Source of the DNA: Hortaea werneckii
Taxonomy: Eukaryota > Ascomycota > Dothideomycetes > Mycosphaerellales > Teratosphaeriaceae
DNA: 64,000 bases
Reading direction: 5' to 3'
Assembly (NCBI GenBank): GCA_037044905.1
Contig: JBAOKB010000144.1
Location: 1,860,001 to 1,924,000 of the forward strand
In this document: positions 30,613-42,016 of the stretch, piece after piece
How positions within the stretch are numbered: position 1 is the stretch's first letter
Layout of the letters: each line of letters opens with the position of its first letter
Notes under the pieces: model-generated
The model's input: only the letters and a program-made list of their open reading frames with translations
What the model was told of the DNA's origin: nothing
Database searches by the model: none
Program-made: the position numbers and the translations under genes

Positions 30613-31593
30613 ATGGAACTGGCTTTCCAACCCGCCGGTGGCATATCAACATCTAGTTTCGAGATCTCCAGTTCTGAGTTCAACGATCAAGACACGAAAA
30701 TGGCGATTGCAGCCATCGTCGAAAATGATGAATCCACCGCCATGCGCTGCATCTCCAACATCGCTGCGACTGACGCTGAGCAGCCAGCTCGCCTTCGCTA
30801 TTGCCTGCATCAGGCCGTGAAGAACACAAGGCTGTCAATAATCAGAGCTATTCTTTCTTACGATGCAACGATCATCAATGAAGATGTCCTCGTCATCGCT
30901 ATAGAATCTCGCTCGACCGCCATGTTATCACTGTTTGTCGAGATGGGATGGGATATCAACGAAGCTCTTGGTCCCTGGGATCCGCCGCCTCTTGCGTACG
31001 TATCCCACCAGCTTACAACATAGACAGAAGATGACTCTTTATCTAGCTTGGCTGTCCACGACCGAGACATGGTGCGATGGTTCCTACAAAATGGTGCAGA
31101 TCCTGACGCACGGTGTAACCTGGATCTCACGCCACTTTCAGTTGCTGTCGAAGTCGGGCACTTCGAAGTGGTAAAGCTCATGATGGGAGAGAGTAGACGC
31201 ATACGATCTGGACAGCTCCTTCATCACGCCGTGCGCCGCGAAGCGCCCGATTGCGCTCAGGTTGTCGAATACATCCTCGGACAAGGCGCTGATGTGAACG
31301 AAGTTATGTACCAGCATGACATTAAGTCATATCTCCAGCAGGAAGCATTTGGCCTTGGAACTCCCTTGCACGAGGCAGCAAAGCTCGGGAAGTTGGATGT
31401 GATCGAGCTCTTGGAACGGTATTCCGCCAATCCTCTCGTTGAAGATTCGCTTGGAATGACGCCGATCCAAGTAGCCGAGGCCATGAACCACAGTGACGCC
31501 TGTGGTTTACTTCAAAAGCTGGCTGAGCGGGCGAAACCACCCGAGCTGCAATTCACGGCGACCGTGAAACAACTTTACAGGCCAGATGTCTGA
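30613..31593 (+). CDS. ankyrin-repeat-like protein, copy 2
   Basis: Two exons, 30613-30995 and 31047-31593, with a 51-nt intron (gtacgt...ctag, phase 2, splitting an Ala codon), give 309 residues. It parallels copy 1 almost segment by segment: LAVHDRDMVRWFLQNGADPD, NLDLTPLSVAVEVGHFEVVK, QLLHHAVRREAPDCAQVVEY, and AFGLGTPLHEAAKLGKLDVI followed by an SANPLVEDS turn. The intron position and phase are conserved with copy 1. An upstream in-frame ATG at 30541 is possible, but the start at 30613 (MELAFQ) aligns with MESALE of copy 1. The ankyrin fold implies a binding role only. The divergence between the copies is substantial, so the duplication is not recent. Confidence 0.85.
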
Positions 31594-31629
31594 GAGCAGA
31601 GGCGTTGGAAAGCCCCCACGAATCAGAAC

Positions 31630-31907
31630 TGCCGCTCTGAAAGCGTCTGCGCTAGCATCCTCACTTCGATTAGTTTTCATTCTTTTCGCAATCGTCAGTG
31701 ACCGAGAGAAGCATTTAATTCTACAAGGATCCGCAAATCTGACACAGCTTCAGTTAATAACTATGTGTCTCCCATGGCCGCCGCACCCTCAGCTCTCCCT
31801 ACTGCCTAGTCGAGCTCTTTCTCAACACTGCGGCTAGGAACTGGCGGCAATCTGGGCTAAAGGCCGGATTTCCTGTCGAAGTTGAAGGGCTCCAGCACAG
31901 AGTCCAT
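31630..31907 (-). pseudogene. decayed 5' fragment of a third ankyrin gene copy
   Basis: Reading the minus strand from the ATG at 31907, the first 47 or so codons align without gaps to the start of copy 1: MDSVLEPFNF against MESALEFFNF, LPPVP against LPPIP, and AVGRAEGAA against AVARAEGAA. Two in-frame stops interrupt it, at codons 17 and 34, where copy 1 has Gln and Ser. Further 3' the similarity continues, with gaps, on the plus strand at about 31630-31735 (for example gagagaagcatttaattcta against gagagaagcgtttggtccta of copy 1). No intron junction or later repeat remains, so only an exon-1 fragment survives. It lies tail to tail with copy 2. Confidence 0.75.
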
Positions 31908-32353
31908 CGCAAGTACCATGTGGGGATCGCGATATGATAATTATATAGACGCTTGCGAGCAAAAATGTGACCTTGTGTGCTTCAATTTGCTCGAGAAAGC
32001 CTCGTGAGTACAGGAACCGGTCTCCAAAATAGGGCCCTAATAAGAGGAGGCAAAAACAGGACAAAAAGCAAAAACGAACAACAGCTGGGATTCTCAACTG
32101 GTCACCCACGTTAATACTAATCAGCCGGTTTGCACCTTAAGTACAGGAGAGCGGACGGGATCCTCTGTTTTCTGCAACCTGTGGTCGTTCGTGACAGAAT
32201 ACGATTACTTTATAATTATAAAAGCTGGGATTAATCGACGATCTGGGAGGGGCAACTTGCATACGCCGCTGCCCCCGCTTGACATTGGCTTTTGACTTCG
32301 GATCGCGTATCTCTGAACACAATCCATCCCTTCATGATTCAAGATTGCTCACA
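31908..32353. other. intergenic, upstream of ureG
   Basis: About 450 bases of AT-rich sequence (ttataattataaa near 32210) serving as promoter for ureG. No gene is seen. Confidence 0.35.
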
Positions 32354-33229
32354 ATGTCTGACCACACACACTCCCACGACGGCCACAGCCACGCCCACCC
32401 TGGCGGCGACCATGGCCATAGCCACGAGATCCTTGACGGGCCTGGCTCCTTTCTCGGCCGCGAAATGCCCATCATCGAGGGCCGAGACTGGCAAGACCGA
32501 GCATTCACTGTAGGCATTGGTGGGTATGTCTCTCAAACCACATTCACACACATGACACCATGAGTCTCCCCTTGCTCCAAGTAGCGCCAGCATTGCTAAG
32601 CACGCTGTGCCCTCGTCCAATATAGACCCGTAGGCTCAGGCAAGACCGCCCTGATGCTCGCCCTCTGCAAGGCCATGCGGGAGAAATACAGCATCGCGGC
32701 CGTGACCAACGACATCTTCACGCGCGAAGACTGCGAGTTCCTAACTCGCCACAACGCCCTCCCAGCCGAACGCATCCGGGCCATTGAGACGGGCGGCTGT
32801 CCGCACGCTGCCGTCCGCGAGGACATCTCGGCCAACTTGGCCGCGTTGCAGGACCTCCATCGCGATTTCGACACGCAGATGCTTCTGATTGAGAGCGGAG
32901 GGGATAACTTGGCGGCGAACTACAGTAGGGAGCTGGCGGACTTCATCATCTACGTCATCGATGTCAGTGGAGGCGATAAGATCCCGCGAAAAGGCGGGCC
33001 AGGCATCACGCAAAGCGACCTGCTTGTCGTTAACAAGACGGATCTCGCGGAGCTGATTGGAGCTGATTTGGGCGTCATGGAGAGGGATGCTAGGAAGATT
33101 AGGGAGGGTGGGCCGACTATCTTTGCCCAGGTGAAGAACGGGACGGGTGTGAATCACATCGTGGATCTGATAGTCAGTGCATGGAAGAGCAGTGGCGCCA
33201 GCGCTGCGCGTGGTGCGAACGGTGCATAG
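32354..33229 (+). CDS. ureG: urease accessory GTPase UreG
   Basis: Two exons, 32354-32523 and 32626-33229, with a 102-nt phase-2 intron (gtatgt...atatag), give 257 residues. The splice rebuilds the P-loop GPVGSGKT (residues 57-64). The N-terminus is His-rich (MSDHTHSHDGHSHAHP and on), a likely nickel store. Downstream are the UreG CPH metal motif (TGGCPHAAVREDIS), the Walker B/ESGGDN segment, the SGGDKIPRKGGPG loop and the NKTDLA guanine-binding motif. UreG hydrolyses GTP while loading Ni into urease with UreD/UreF in the cytosol. The structural urease gene is not in this window. Confidence 0.96.
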
Positions 33230-33733
33230 AAAATGCCATGAAATTCAATACATACACCTGATCTGGTCTCCTACTTAGGCCCTTCTAAGTCAGTAGTCGT
33301 CGTGTAGCGCCGTGCGACACACAAAGATGGCGGTGACCAGCTGAGACTGATTTAGACTTGCAATCACGGGGATGCTGTGCTGATCGCGATTGGAGATTGC
33401 GGCCAAGGCCAGAACGAAACGGTGAAATTTGAGGAGACAGGATGGTATTATAGGACACATTATATTAGTGTGTAGCGTTGCTAATCTACGCTTCCTAATA
33501 TGCTGATGATAAGAAATTGGGATGATCAATACTAGCATCCTGACTTTGGAAAAAGACAAAATCAAATCAAATCTCCGACCCATTAAGTGCTGCCGCCGAG
33601 ACAGTCGCAAAAACACTCAGCCTTTTAGATCCGGAAATCGATCAGGGCGCTGTTGAATGCCCGGGAGGGTGAAACCCAAAACGCCTCGCTCGAATTGCAG
33701 CAATAAGAGAGCAAAAATTAGGGGTTGTCACCC
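33230..33733. other. convergent intergenic region
   Basis: 500 bases between ureG (+) and the laccase gene (-), rich in AT, holding both 3' ends. No gene is seen. Confidence 0.4.
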
Positions 33734-36232
33734 TTACGCGCCCGCATCGATCTGGTCCACGACGTTCTGGCTGCTGTAGTAGTCCCAGTCCTTGCAGGTC
33801 TCCTCGGTGAAGCCCTCAGGAAGCGTGGGGATGTCGTCGGGCCTGTACAGGATGTTGATCGACTGGCCACCGCTCAAGTGCCAAGCGACGTGACAGTGGA
33901 AAGGCCAGATGCCGGGGTTGTCCAGCTCGAATTGGATCGCGGCGAAGCCGTAAGGCGGGAGCAGGATGGTGTCCCTTCTCATTGGGTTGGCGAAGTTCTT
34001 GACGCTGCCGTCCCATGCCAGGCCATCTTCGAAGCCGGGTCCGTTGTTTGGTCCAGGGCGCTGTGCCTGTGCTGGTCCCGAGCCTTCTTGGACATTCAGC
34101 ACGTAAAAGTTGTGGCCGTGAAGGTGGAAGGGATGGGTGAGCGGCATGTTGTTCGTCACGTTCAAGATGACGCTCGTGGTTCCAGGGCCACCCAAGTTGT
34201 CGTAGACGTTCCACTGTGGTTCGAAGGTGAAGTTGCCTTCTTGAACATTCTTCAAAAGTGGCTTGTTGAAGTTGGCGTGGTAGACTTGTCCGTTGACACG
34301 GAATTCAAAGTTACCAGTCTCGTTCCTGACGAGAGTGAGGTCGAGATCTTGCAAGTAGGTGTTGTTGCTGGGCGTGATGGCGTAAGCAGGCGTGACATCA
34401 GCAAAGTCGGCATTCAAGCAAGCAGATGCATTGAATGAATGCGTCGTCTCGCTCTTGGGGTCGACCGTGATGTCAGCGTTCTCGTAATAGATCGCCGCCT
34501 TCATGTCCGGGTTGTCAGAACCACCGCAAGGCTCGCCACCGGGTGCCGAGGTGCGCATCCAAATTGCCGCCTCAGGCGTGTCGAGGGCAGTAACAAGGAC
34601 ATCAGCGCGCTGACCTACACCCAATGTTACGACATCGGTGGTGTAAGGCACGACCGGGACGTAGTCCGTCGCGATGACGGTGAGGTTGTGGTTGTCAATT
34701 GAGAACTTGTGGACGCCATTGGCTCCGTGGTTCATCAGGCGAAGGCGATGGACTTTACCCGACTGGAAGCGGAAAGCAGCAAGTGGTGCCTCGTCAACGC
34801 AAGTCCACTCGAGGTCCGACTCAAGGTTGCTACCAAGCCACTGGGAAGCATTGTCGTAGGACCTCTTGGAGCAATCGAATCGGCCACGGCCGTTGATCAA
34901 GACCGCATCACTGGTCGGTGGGATGACGGAAAGGTCGGTGCCAACAGCGTTCTCGACAATGCTGAAGTACGGAATGTGATACCAGTCACTCAGCATCACA
35001 GGACCGATGTCGATGTCGTAATCCATCGAAGTAGGACCGTGAACGACAAGAGGACCGGCGACACCAGCAGTGAATTGGGAGCTGTAGTGGGCGTGGTACC
35101 AGCTGCTGCCGTGTACTTCTGCCAGGAAGTTGTACGTGAAGCTGTGGCCTGGAGCGATTGGGCATTGACCAATGGATGGTACACCGTCTTGCCAAGGTGT
35201 CAACCTCTGGAGTTGACCGTGCCAGTGGAGAGACGTGCCCTCCTGGGGTTCGGTGATGTTGTTGTGAACGGTAACTTCGATGCGGTCGCCCCAGTTGGCT
35301 TCGATCATTGGCCCCGGGAATTGATTGTTGACCAGGATCACGTCGCGAAGAACGCCATCTGCTGAGATGCGACCACGAGAGATAGTGAAGTCGTAAGACC
35401 GCGTGACGTTGGTGACGGGGACGTCACCCTGCACCGTCGAATCAGAGTTGCTTGTCGTAAGGTCTCCCCAGGGTGCGGTCTCATAGTCGCCGAGCCACTT
35501 GTCCAGATAGGGAGCGCATAGAGAACCAAGCACCGAGTCGCCAACCTGCTCCTCGTTGGTGATGGGAGCCGTAGGGAGCATCGAGCATGATGGGACAGTC
35601 GTAGCGGCTGAAATGGTTGTCGAGCAAGTGTACACATCATTTGCCGCGGCCGTGTGCGAGATCACACCGCTGGTCATAGTAGAGGCAACAGCGGTCGTTG
35701 TAGGCAGCATGGCGGAAGAGATGGTGGGAGACATGGTGGCAAGGGAGGATAGAGATGCAAGGGTAGAGATGCCACTTGTGGAAACAGCGGCATTGTGCGT
35801 GTCTGGAGAGCCATTATTATATTGTGCAGCGGTTGCCGATGATGCATCGTCCGAACATATAGAGGTGGTTGTAGAGGTTGGTGAGGCAGCGCTAGCGCCA
35901 AAGTTTGACCGTTGACCCGCCTCCTGCGGCGCGTCCCCTCCGTCAATGGCATCTGACTTTGAAGCGTACTGCTTTGTCTCTGTGCTCGAAGGACATAAAG
36001 TCTTAGTGACATCGACTGTCTCGTACACCGTCGCGACTGTGTCTTCGATAGTCGTGTAAATGGTGTTAATGTGGGTGGTGGTGGTGACAGCAGAGCTTAG
36101 GTAAGCGTCTCGCTTGGGAAGCAGGCCTTGTCCAACATGCTGCTCCTTGCCAGGCGCTGCGAGACCACCAGCCGCTAGAGCAGCTAGTTGCAAGGTCTTT
36201 CGCATTTTCTTGTCGCCCGTGGTAAAGTTCAA
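33734..36232 (-). CDS. laccase-type multicopper oxidase with long Ser/Thr-rich N-terminus
   Basis: An intronless 832-residue ORF. A signal peptide is plausible at Met10 (MRKTLQLAALAAGGLAA), so 36205 may be the true start. Residues about 30-240 are Ser/Thr/Ala-rich and probably O-glycosylated. Three cupredoxin domains follow, with all copper motifs: TSLHWHGQLQR, SSWYHAHYSSQ, HPFHLHGHNFYV and WPFHCHVAWHLSGG. The T1 Cys is 780 (start-at-36232 numbering). The T1 axial position is Gln790 (HLSGGQS), where ascomycete laccases usually have Leu. The C-terminus ends DQIDAGA rather than a DSGL-type plug. Laccases oxidise phenols and reduce O2 to water, and act outside the cell in lignin, melanin or pigment chemistry; the substrate here is unknown. 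Confidence 0.93.
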   Translation of the reverse strand: MNFTTGDKKMRKTLQLAALAAGGLAAPGKEQHVGQGLLPKRDAYLSSAVTTTTHINTIYTTIEDTVATVYETVDVTKTLCPSSTETKQYASKSDAIDGGDAPQEAGQRSNFGASAASPTSTTTSICSDDASSATAAQYNNGSPDTHNAAVSTSGISTLASLSSLATMSPTISSAMLPTTTAVASTMTSGVISHTAAANDVYTCSTTISAATTVPSCSMLPTAPITNEEQVGDSVLGSLCAPYLDKWLGDYETAPWGDLTTSNSDSTVQGDVPVTNVTRSYDFTISRGRISADGVLRDVILVNNQFPGPMIEANWGDRIEVTVHNNITEPQEGTSLHWHGQLQRLTPWQDGVPSIGQCPIAPGHSFTYNFLAEVHGSSWYHAHYSSQFTAGVAGPLVVHGPTSMDYDIDIGPVMLSDWYHIPYFSIVENAVGTDLSVIPPTSDAVLINGRGRFDCSKRSYDNASQWLGSNLESDLEWTCVDEAPLAAFRFQSGKVHRLRLMNHGANGVHKFSIDNHNLTVIATDYVPVVPYTTDVVTLGVGQRADVLVTALDTPEAAIWMRTSAPGGEPCGGSDNPDMKAAIYYENADITVDPKSETTHSFNASACLNADFADVTPAYAITPSNNTYLQDLDLTLVRNETGNFEFRVNGQVYHANFNKPLLKNVQEGNFTFEPQWNVYDNLGGPGTTSVILNVTNNMPLTHPFHLHGHNFYVLNVQEGSGPAQAQRPGPNNGPGFEDGLAWDGSVKNFANPMRRDTILLPPYGFAAIQFELDNPGIWPFHCHVAWHLSGGQSINILYRPDDIPTLPEGFTEETCKDWDYYSSQNVVDQIDAGA

Positions 36233-37841
36233 GGACTAGGAGGTAGACGGCTTTTCGGCGGTCTTGGCCAAAAGAAGAAAAAATGGGAGAGGCTGGACCG
36301 GATTACAGAGCGAGAGGAAACGAGTCTTTTGAATGCTACTGACAGATGAGAGACAGTTGACTTACCTTGGATGGAATCGTCGCCACCCCTGCTTTTACCC
36401 CTATGGCAGTGCTATCGTTTGCAGCTTTCGGCCAACGCTCTGGTTAGTTTAATGCGCATACCACGACATCGTCCAAGCGCTAAAGAGCTGTCGTTGTGCG
36501 ATATAGACACCCTAGCTCTTACTACTTGACGTGCCGAGCGTGAAATCTCGCGACGACCTGACCCACGGGAGACTGCCTTGCCTGCCCTGCAGCAACCAGG
36601 TGGTCAGTAGTTGGCCGACGTTGGTGTGTGCAGAGACCAATGTGAGGTTGGAGCGCCAGCCGCCGAGAGCGCTCTATAGCAACGGCTGCTAATGCTAATT
36701 CGCTGGAGACTCTCGCCCCACAGCCCTTGGCACAATCGTACTGGGGTATATCGACCTCACAGATAGCCGCGCATAGAGCGCGATCCTTTCACAGGTAGCG
36801 TCGAAATAAATCAATGCGTCATTCGTGGGCTGCATGAACGATTGCAACCGACGCCGCACTCATCTTTTACCCATGGCATAGCTAATCACTTATTAACCAC
36901 AAGGTATTTAGAAGCGAGCGGACCCTCGTCCGAAGCCAACACGACGCCAGGTCAAAAATCTCCGCTTGGAGGCCCTCTTGTGGCACAAGGGCAACACTTA
37001 CCTCAATGCCTGCATCTAATCTGCAGTTGAGAAGGGACTGTGACATCTCGTTACACTTGTTTCGTCAGGCGACTGGTACAGCATGAGCGGCTCTGAGAAT
37101 TAGGAACGCCTTGCATTTAGAGCGCAGAAAGTCGTGGGTGGGGCAAATATGGGGTGTTTGGCGATAGTAATTCGATGGACCGGTTAAGGGCCGCGAGCGT
37201 TGTTGACAGCCCGGGCAGTGACCCAATTTCCACCCGCGCGACATTGCAATAGTCGGAACAGTCTCTGATTACTATACTTGAGTTATTGATGAGCATGAAA
37301 GACTGTTTCGATTTAAGACACGAGGAAATTTATTGAAGCTTCATGATCGTTCATCTGGGCTGTCGAGACGCACAGGAGGGGTATCTTGCTACTAAACATG
37401 CTGCGTGGCGATCCTGCTCTGGATTGCTGCCGTACTATTATTGTGACATTAAGCGTAATTGCAATTGCGCAGTCCATCGCTAATCTTTTCCATGCTCACA
37501 GAGCAGGACGAATCAGCCATTCGCCCGAACAGTCTTTATGAGCCGATCAGACTAATGGGACTGACTGGTCAGCCAGAATTCGGCTCTACATCTTGGACGA
37601 TTGACACCGGGTTTCCAGTTGGAGAAGTTCGGTAACCTGCTTCTCCGCAAATGTCACCGCTTCGCTGAACGGTCTGTGCGGTGGCTTTGGGATGTCGTTG
37701 CTAACGACAACTGCCGAATATAGCCATCGTTTGCGCCTCGCCAATCTCACGAAACCGTGCCGCGTGGATGATTCAAATGACGGTCCATGCACGATCTCCA
37801 TCCCTGGCGGTCGTTCTGACCCCTCATTGGACTTCCCTCGA
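36233..37841. other. 1.6-kb intergenic region
   Basis: Upstream region of the laccase gene and 3' region of the rhodopsin-like gene. Short open frames only; no recognisable gene, tRNA or repeat. Confidence 0.35.
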
Positions 37842-39126
37842 CTAAAGAAACGATCCTGCCGATTTCTTGCTGTTGAGAGACGGAAAAGTAGATGAAGCGG
37901 GAGTCGTCGATGTCACACCTTCGGAGTCAATGTCACGCCGCACAACCTGGGAATGAGTCTTGTCGCCTACGACGGCTTTTGGCGCATTGGCTGGTGTGGC
38001 AGTCCGCGGTGTCCCAAAGAACAGGGATGGGTGTGTAATCGGCGACACTTGCTCACTCTCCCCAATATTCGGATTGCTCTCGCTAAGAATATCGCCCAGT
38101 GACATACTTGGTTGCCTGTCACCCATTTCCAGGTCCTCGCTGTCTGCGAAATGCTCTGTATTCCATGGGCGACTCTCTTCCTTTCTCCTCACTGTCGCTC
38201 TGGCGTTGCGGTCTTTGGACTCGAGAGGGTGACTAGTTTGTCGCGAAATTCCTTCCGTCGTCTTCTGGCCAGTGATCCTGCGCCAGAACGCCCAGACAAA
38301 CGGCAGATTGGCTACAAGGAGGGCCGTTGACGATTCTCGTACGTACCAATACGTCCATGCCGATCCGAACGGCTGATTGAACGAATAGACCTTGTTAAGC
38401 ACAGCGGCCAAGATGACGAAGATGCCCAGAGAGAAAATGCCAACTGTTGGGATCTTCTTCTTCAAGGGCAACCTCAACCGCAGGAACATCGGCAAGCCAA
38501 TGGCCAGCATCAGGCAGTCTGAAGAGATGTTGAAGACCGCGTTAGTAATGAGGTGATTGGTCGCTGCGTTGCACTGGTGACTAGATGTCGGGATTGCCCA
38601 GTATTCGCTGAATGGCCTGCACCACACAGCAAAGTAGAAGATCTCCATAAAGACGAAGCTGAATGCGACGTAGCCGATCAGAGCCCAGACGAAGATATGC
38701 TCCCTACGCATGGTCGTCAGGTGCAGATACATGATGAGCAGAGTCGCCTTCGCACCCCATATGGTCACGCATTGGCACTGCTCCACCACGAGGACGAGTT
38801 TCGAGCCCATCTGTCGATCGTCAATCTGGTCCTTCGTGAATTTATGGTAGTCGACGCCAGGCGGGATCAGGTTTGTGTTCGCACTACGAACGATGTTGAT
38901 GGTCGCGATTAGGGCCGTATAGAAGCATAAGACTGCCACCATGAGATAGTCGTCAATGCCGAAGCGTTTCCAGGTGCGGAGTGTCATGTGGCGTGAAATA
39001 CTGCGGCTGGAGTCAGACATGATGTTTGGACCGTCTTCCATGCGGCCATGGGACTTACAATCGGCTCACAGCGACTACCAGAACAACGCCATACCAAATC
39101 CAACTCTCGACGACAAGCGCAACCAT
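37842..39126 (-). CDS. fungal rhodopsin-domain (PTH11/SAT4-like) integral membrane protein
   Basis: Two exons on the minus strand, 39126-39059 and 39000-37842, with a 58-nt phase-2 intron (gtaagt...gcag), give 408 residues. Exon 1 supplies TM1 (VVESWIWYGVVLVVAV) and joins to SRFISRHMTLRTWKRFGIDD, the usual start of the family with its conserved DDYLM. About seven hydrophobic helices follow, including VWALIGYVAFSFVFMEIFYF, VFNISSDCLMLAIGLPMFL and VGIFSLGIFVILAAVLNKVY. The loop Cys pair (CRPF, HQCN) and NxSSD segment are typical. The last 130 residues are a polar cytosolic tail. Members include PTH11-like receptors, but ligand and signalling are unknown. The upstream exon is only 68 nt and easily missed. 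Confidence 0.87.
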
Positions 39127-40383
39127 GCTTGCGCCTGCTCAAGAGAGGTACTCTCAGGATATAGTCTCAAGGATATTCTTGCGGTGTAGTCTTGTCCTGT
39201 ATTGATCGCGCGCAACGGTCTTCTGGCATCGTGGGTAGGGTCTGCTGCGGTCTGCCTCGAGTCTTAGGATGATCGCACTTGCTCTGCTATTGCGCCTGCC
39301 GTCGCTGCGTGCTACGCCGCGCTCATCAGCGGCTTGGCAGAGAGTGAATGCGACAGTCGCTATCACAATCGAACTGGGAATGAAAGAGAAAAGCGGGAGA
39401 GCGTGAAGAGAGAGAGAGAGCACAAGTCCTACCGCGGAAGTCTGGGCTGTGATTAGGTATAGGCTTGGAGGCTTGGAAGTCGGCCTCTACGGTACCCAAT
39501 CTTAGCTCGACCAAATGCGGATTGAGGCTGACAAGCGCTTCTGCCGGAGGATCTGCGGCGCCCTCGGCACAGACGGGAGCTCCACAAGGAGCGGGATGGG
39601 GGAATGGAGGGACTACCTAGGTATCTGCTGTGTCGGTGGTGTCCTAGAAACATCGAATGTCCTTCAACTACCGCAGCAACTAGGAAATACGTTCTGTTGA
39701 TACAATTTGTCGTCGGCGTCATGACTTCGCAGCCAAGCGCACATGATTTGACACAATCCTATGGAGGACGCACATCGAGTATCGTCAGCCAAGACGTCTG
39801 ACCTCCAGTTGCTCCTTTGCATTCAACTTGTTGACCAGCCAAAGAAGGTTCCTGCCAGCCGCGGGTCCGCAAATGGTGTCCGAACCGGCGACTGTGCCAG
39901 ATGAGGGCTCAAAGCTTAAAAGACCACAACTCCGCCCACCCGGGTGCCTTCAACTGCACCCGCCGCACCGAACTTATCAACTGCCCATATCGACTGTTAC
40001 CACGACGACTTGAACTGAGCGTAGACAACTGCCGCAGCAATACGCAAAAGAAATCTTCCAGCAGCGGGTGAACGAGCATGAACCAGCATGAACCATAAAT
40101 GGCTCTGCTATCCTACACGTGGCTGGGGGATATCTGAAGCGGTCTTGATTGGCGAACTCCTCGTTTTCTCCGAGCAGAGATAGTGGCGGTCTTGCTAATT
40201 AGAACTCCGCCGTGAGATCCGCTTTACCTCCTATGCGGATGCGTCACTTGCCTCTCAACAAATATTGAGTCTGGCCGTGCGCACAAAATGCAGGTCCTCG
40301 TTGCCACCACGCATAATTAATCCATCGCATTGCAGGCTTCGAGATTGAATTGATCGCGTGGCTTGAATCTAGCATCAACATCT
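39127..40383. other. 1.26-kb intergenic region
   Basis: Holds the promoter of the rhodopsin-like gene and the 3' region of the hydrolase gene, both minus strand. A GA-rich run (gagagagagaga) lies at about 39408-39420. No supported gene. Confidence 0.35.
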
Positions 40384-41617
40384 CTATTTCTCATATCTGC
40401 CAACGAACTCCAGCAGCGCTTCGTCGACTTCCTTCGGGTGACTGAAACTCAAGAAGTGCTGGCCGTTCTCGATTACCTTGAGCTTTGCGTCCGGACTATT
40501 GACGAAGAGCGCGATCTCCTCTCTCGCGTTCTCCACGCTGTCAAGTCGTTAGCCAGGACGACCAGAATCCACGCCATAGACGTTGCGGAGTGGGAATTGG
40601 GAAGTAAGATGCTTACCTGTACACCACGTCGCTTGTTCCATGCAACCACAGAACCGGACACCTGACGTCGAACAAGCGACTGTGCAGTCCATCCCTCTCC
40701 TTGAGATTAATAGCAGCCATCCTCAACCGCCGCCTACCCTCGTCACCCCTGTAGTTGGCTTTAATTTCATTGATCCAGTACCTCCGCGCTCCATCCGCAC
40801 AGTCCTTGCCGAAGCCAGTGTCGATCAAGAAGTTGCAGTAATCGTCGCCAGGCTCAAAGTCTGGCGTAGCCGAGTTAGTCGTGCAAGCATTAATCGTAGG
40901 CGTCAGGCCTGTTGGCGCATCCCAGCATCCGAGCTTGCGAGTGCGTTCGCTTTCGTAATCCATTGATGTGCCTAGCGGAATAATACCTGATATCTGTCAT
41001 GGCGAATCGGGCTGTTAGTATCTGACTCGTGTAGGCTAATGATGCTGGGAACCAGAAGTAAGGAGGACGACTTACTCTGTCTGGGGCAATAAGTGCCATT
41101 CTGACTGTAATCCATCCGCCCTGGCTCGTGCCTAGAACAAACACTTTCTTCCCGTCACCGCACATGCCCAGCTTCTCGAGGACCTGGATATTCATGATCG
41201 CGGTATCCCAGTACGTGACTGCGCTCGGATTCCACATTAGCCAACCCTGTTTCCATTTACAAAATAGATAATATACCACATGTTTGACTCACAGTGTTCG
41301 GCCTTGGTCCTTGTTTGTCCATGGCCTAGAAGCTCGATCGCGATCAGATTCATTTTCTCAGTCAGCTTTTCGTTGGCAAATTGGCTCTTGTATAGCTCCG
41401 AAGAAGTGTTGAAACTGTTCACCAGCACCATAGTCGGCTTGGAAGCATCGTAAGGTGTCGGCATTTGGTATGCGGCATCAATGCCTCCTAAATGAGGGAC
41501 GTGAACAATCTTCGTATTCGGCATATTGGCTGATGGGTGTTCGAATTGGCGATGAAGTTGGATGATACGTTCTTCGGCCGCTGAAGCTGCAAGTTTGGTA
41601 TTCAAGAAGCTGGACAT
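40384..41617 (-). CDS. alpha/beta-hydrolase fold protein
   Basis: Four exons on the minus strand, 41617-41293, 41218-41076, 40993-40617 and 40537-40384, with introns of 74, 82 and 79 nt, give 332 residues. Exon phases agree at every junction, and rebuilt sequence across them reads as one protein (EHF-TYWDTAIMN, PDR-ISGIIPLGTSMD, VVYS-VENAREEIALF). The fold's features are present: oxyanion-side LLGHGQT, nucleophile Ser140 in GTSQGG, an acid near VLWLHGTSDVVY, and His in ENGQHFLSFS near the C-terminus. A lid-like insertion lies between about 170 and 260. Such enzymes include enol-lactonases, esterases and C-C hydrolases, so the substrate cannot be read from sequence. No signal peptide. Confidence 0.9.
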
Positions 41618-42016
41618 GATGTCTACTTATAGAAGCGGTGGCTGTTTTCGTTGTGCTTCTTGAGCTCCATCGCGGACCCGCGAATTCCTGCTTATGCATC
41701 CTATAGACCCCGCTTTTGGAGCAATGAGGTAATGAAAACAGGCATTGTGTACGCGGCTCGACGGACGAATTGCGGCGACAGAAACAGGAAGGAACGTAAA
41801 GATACAAGAACCATTGTCAGACGCTTTCGAGTCATGGAGCTTTGACGTGCAACGATCAACGTGGGGTGAGGGGCAATCAATCTAAACCACCCACCAGCAC
41901 CAAAAAAGATACACGAAAATGAACTCTTCCGAATTCACCGTCCCTCACCAACTTGCGCGTTAAAAGCGTGCACGTAGTGGACTTCGACGCAGCCCACCTT
42001 TGTTGACGAACGAGGG
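41618..42016. other. divergent promoter region
   Basis: About 400 bases between the hydrolase (-) and the RCC1-like gene (+); probably both promoters. Confidence 0.4.

Noticed and set aside
33725..35365. Antisense ORFs of 237 and 218 residues opposite the laccase gene
   Set aside because: Overlap a clear multicopper oxidase in the other strand; no family signature.
39408..39420. GA-repeat as a candidate microsatellite
   Set aside because: Only about six units long; ordinary for intergenic fungal DNA.
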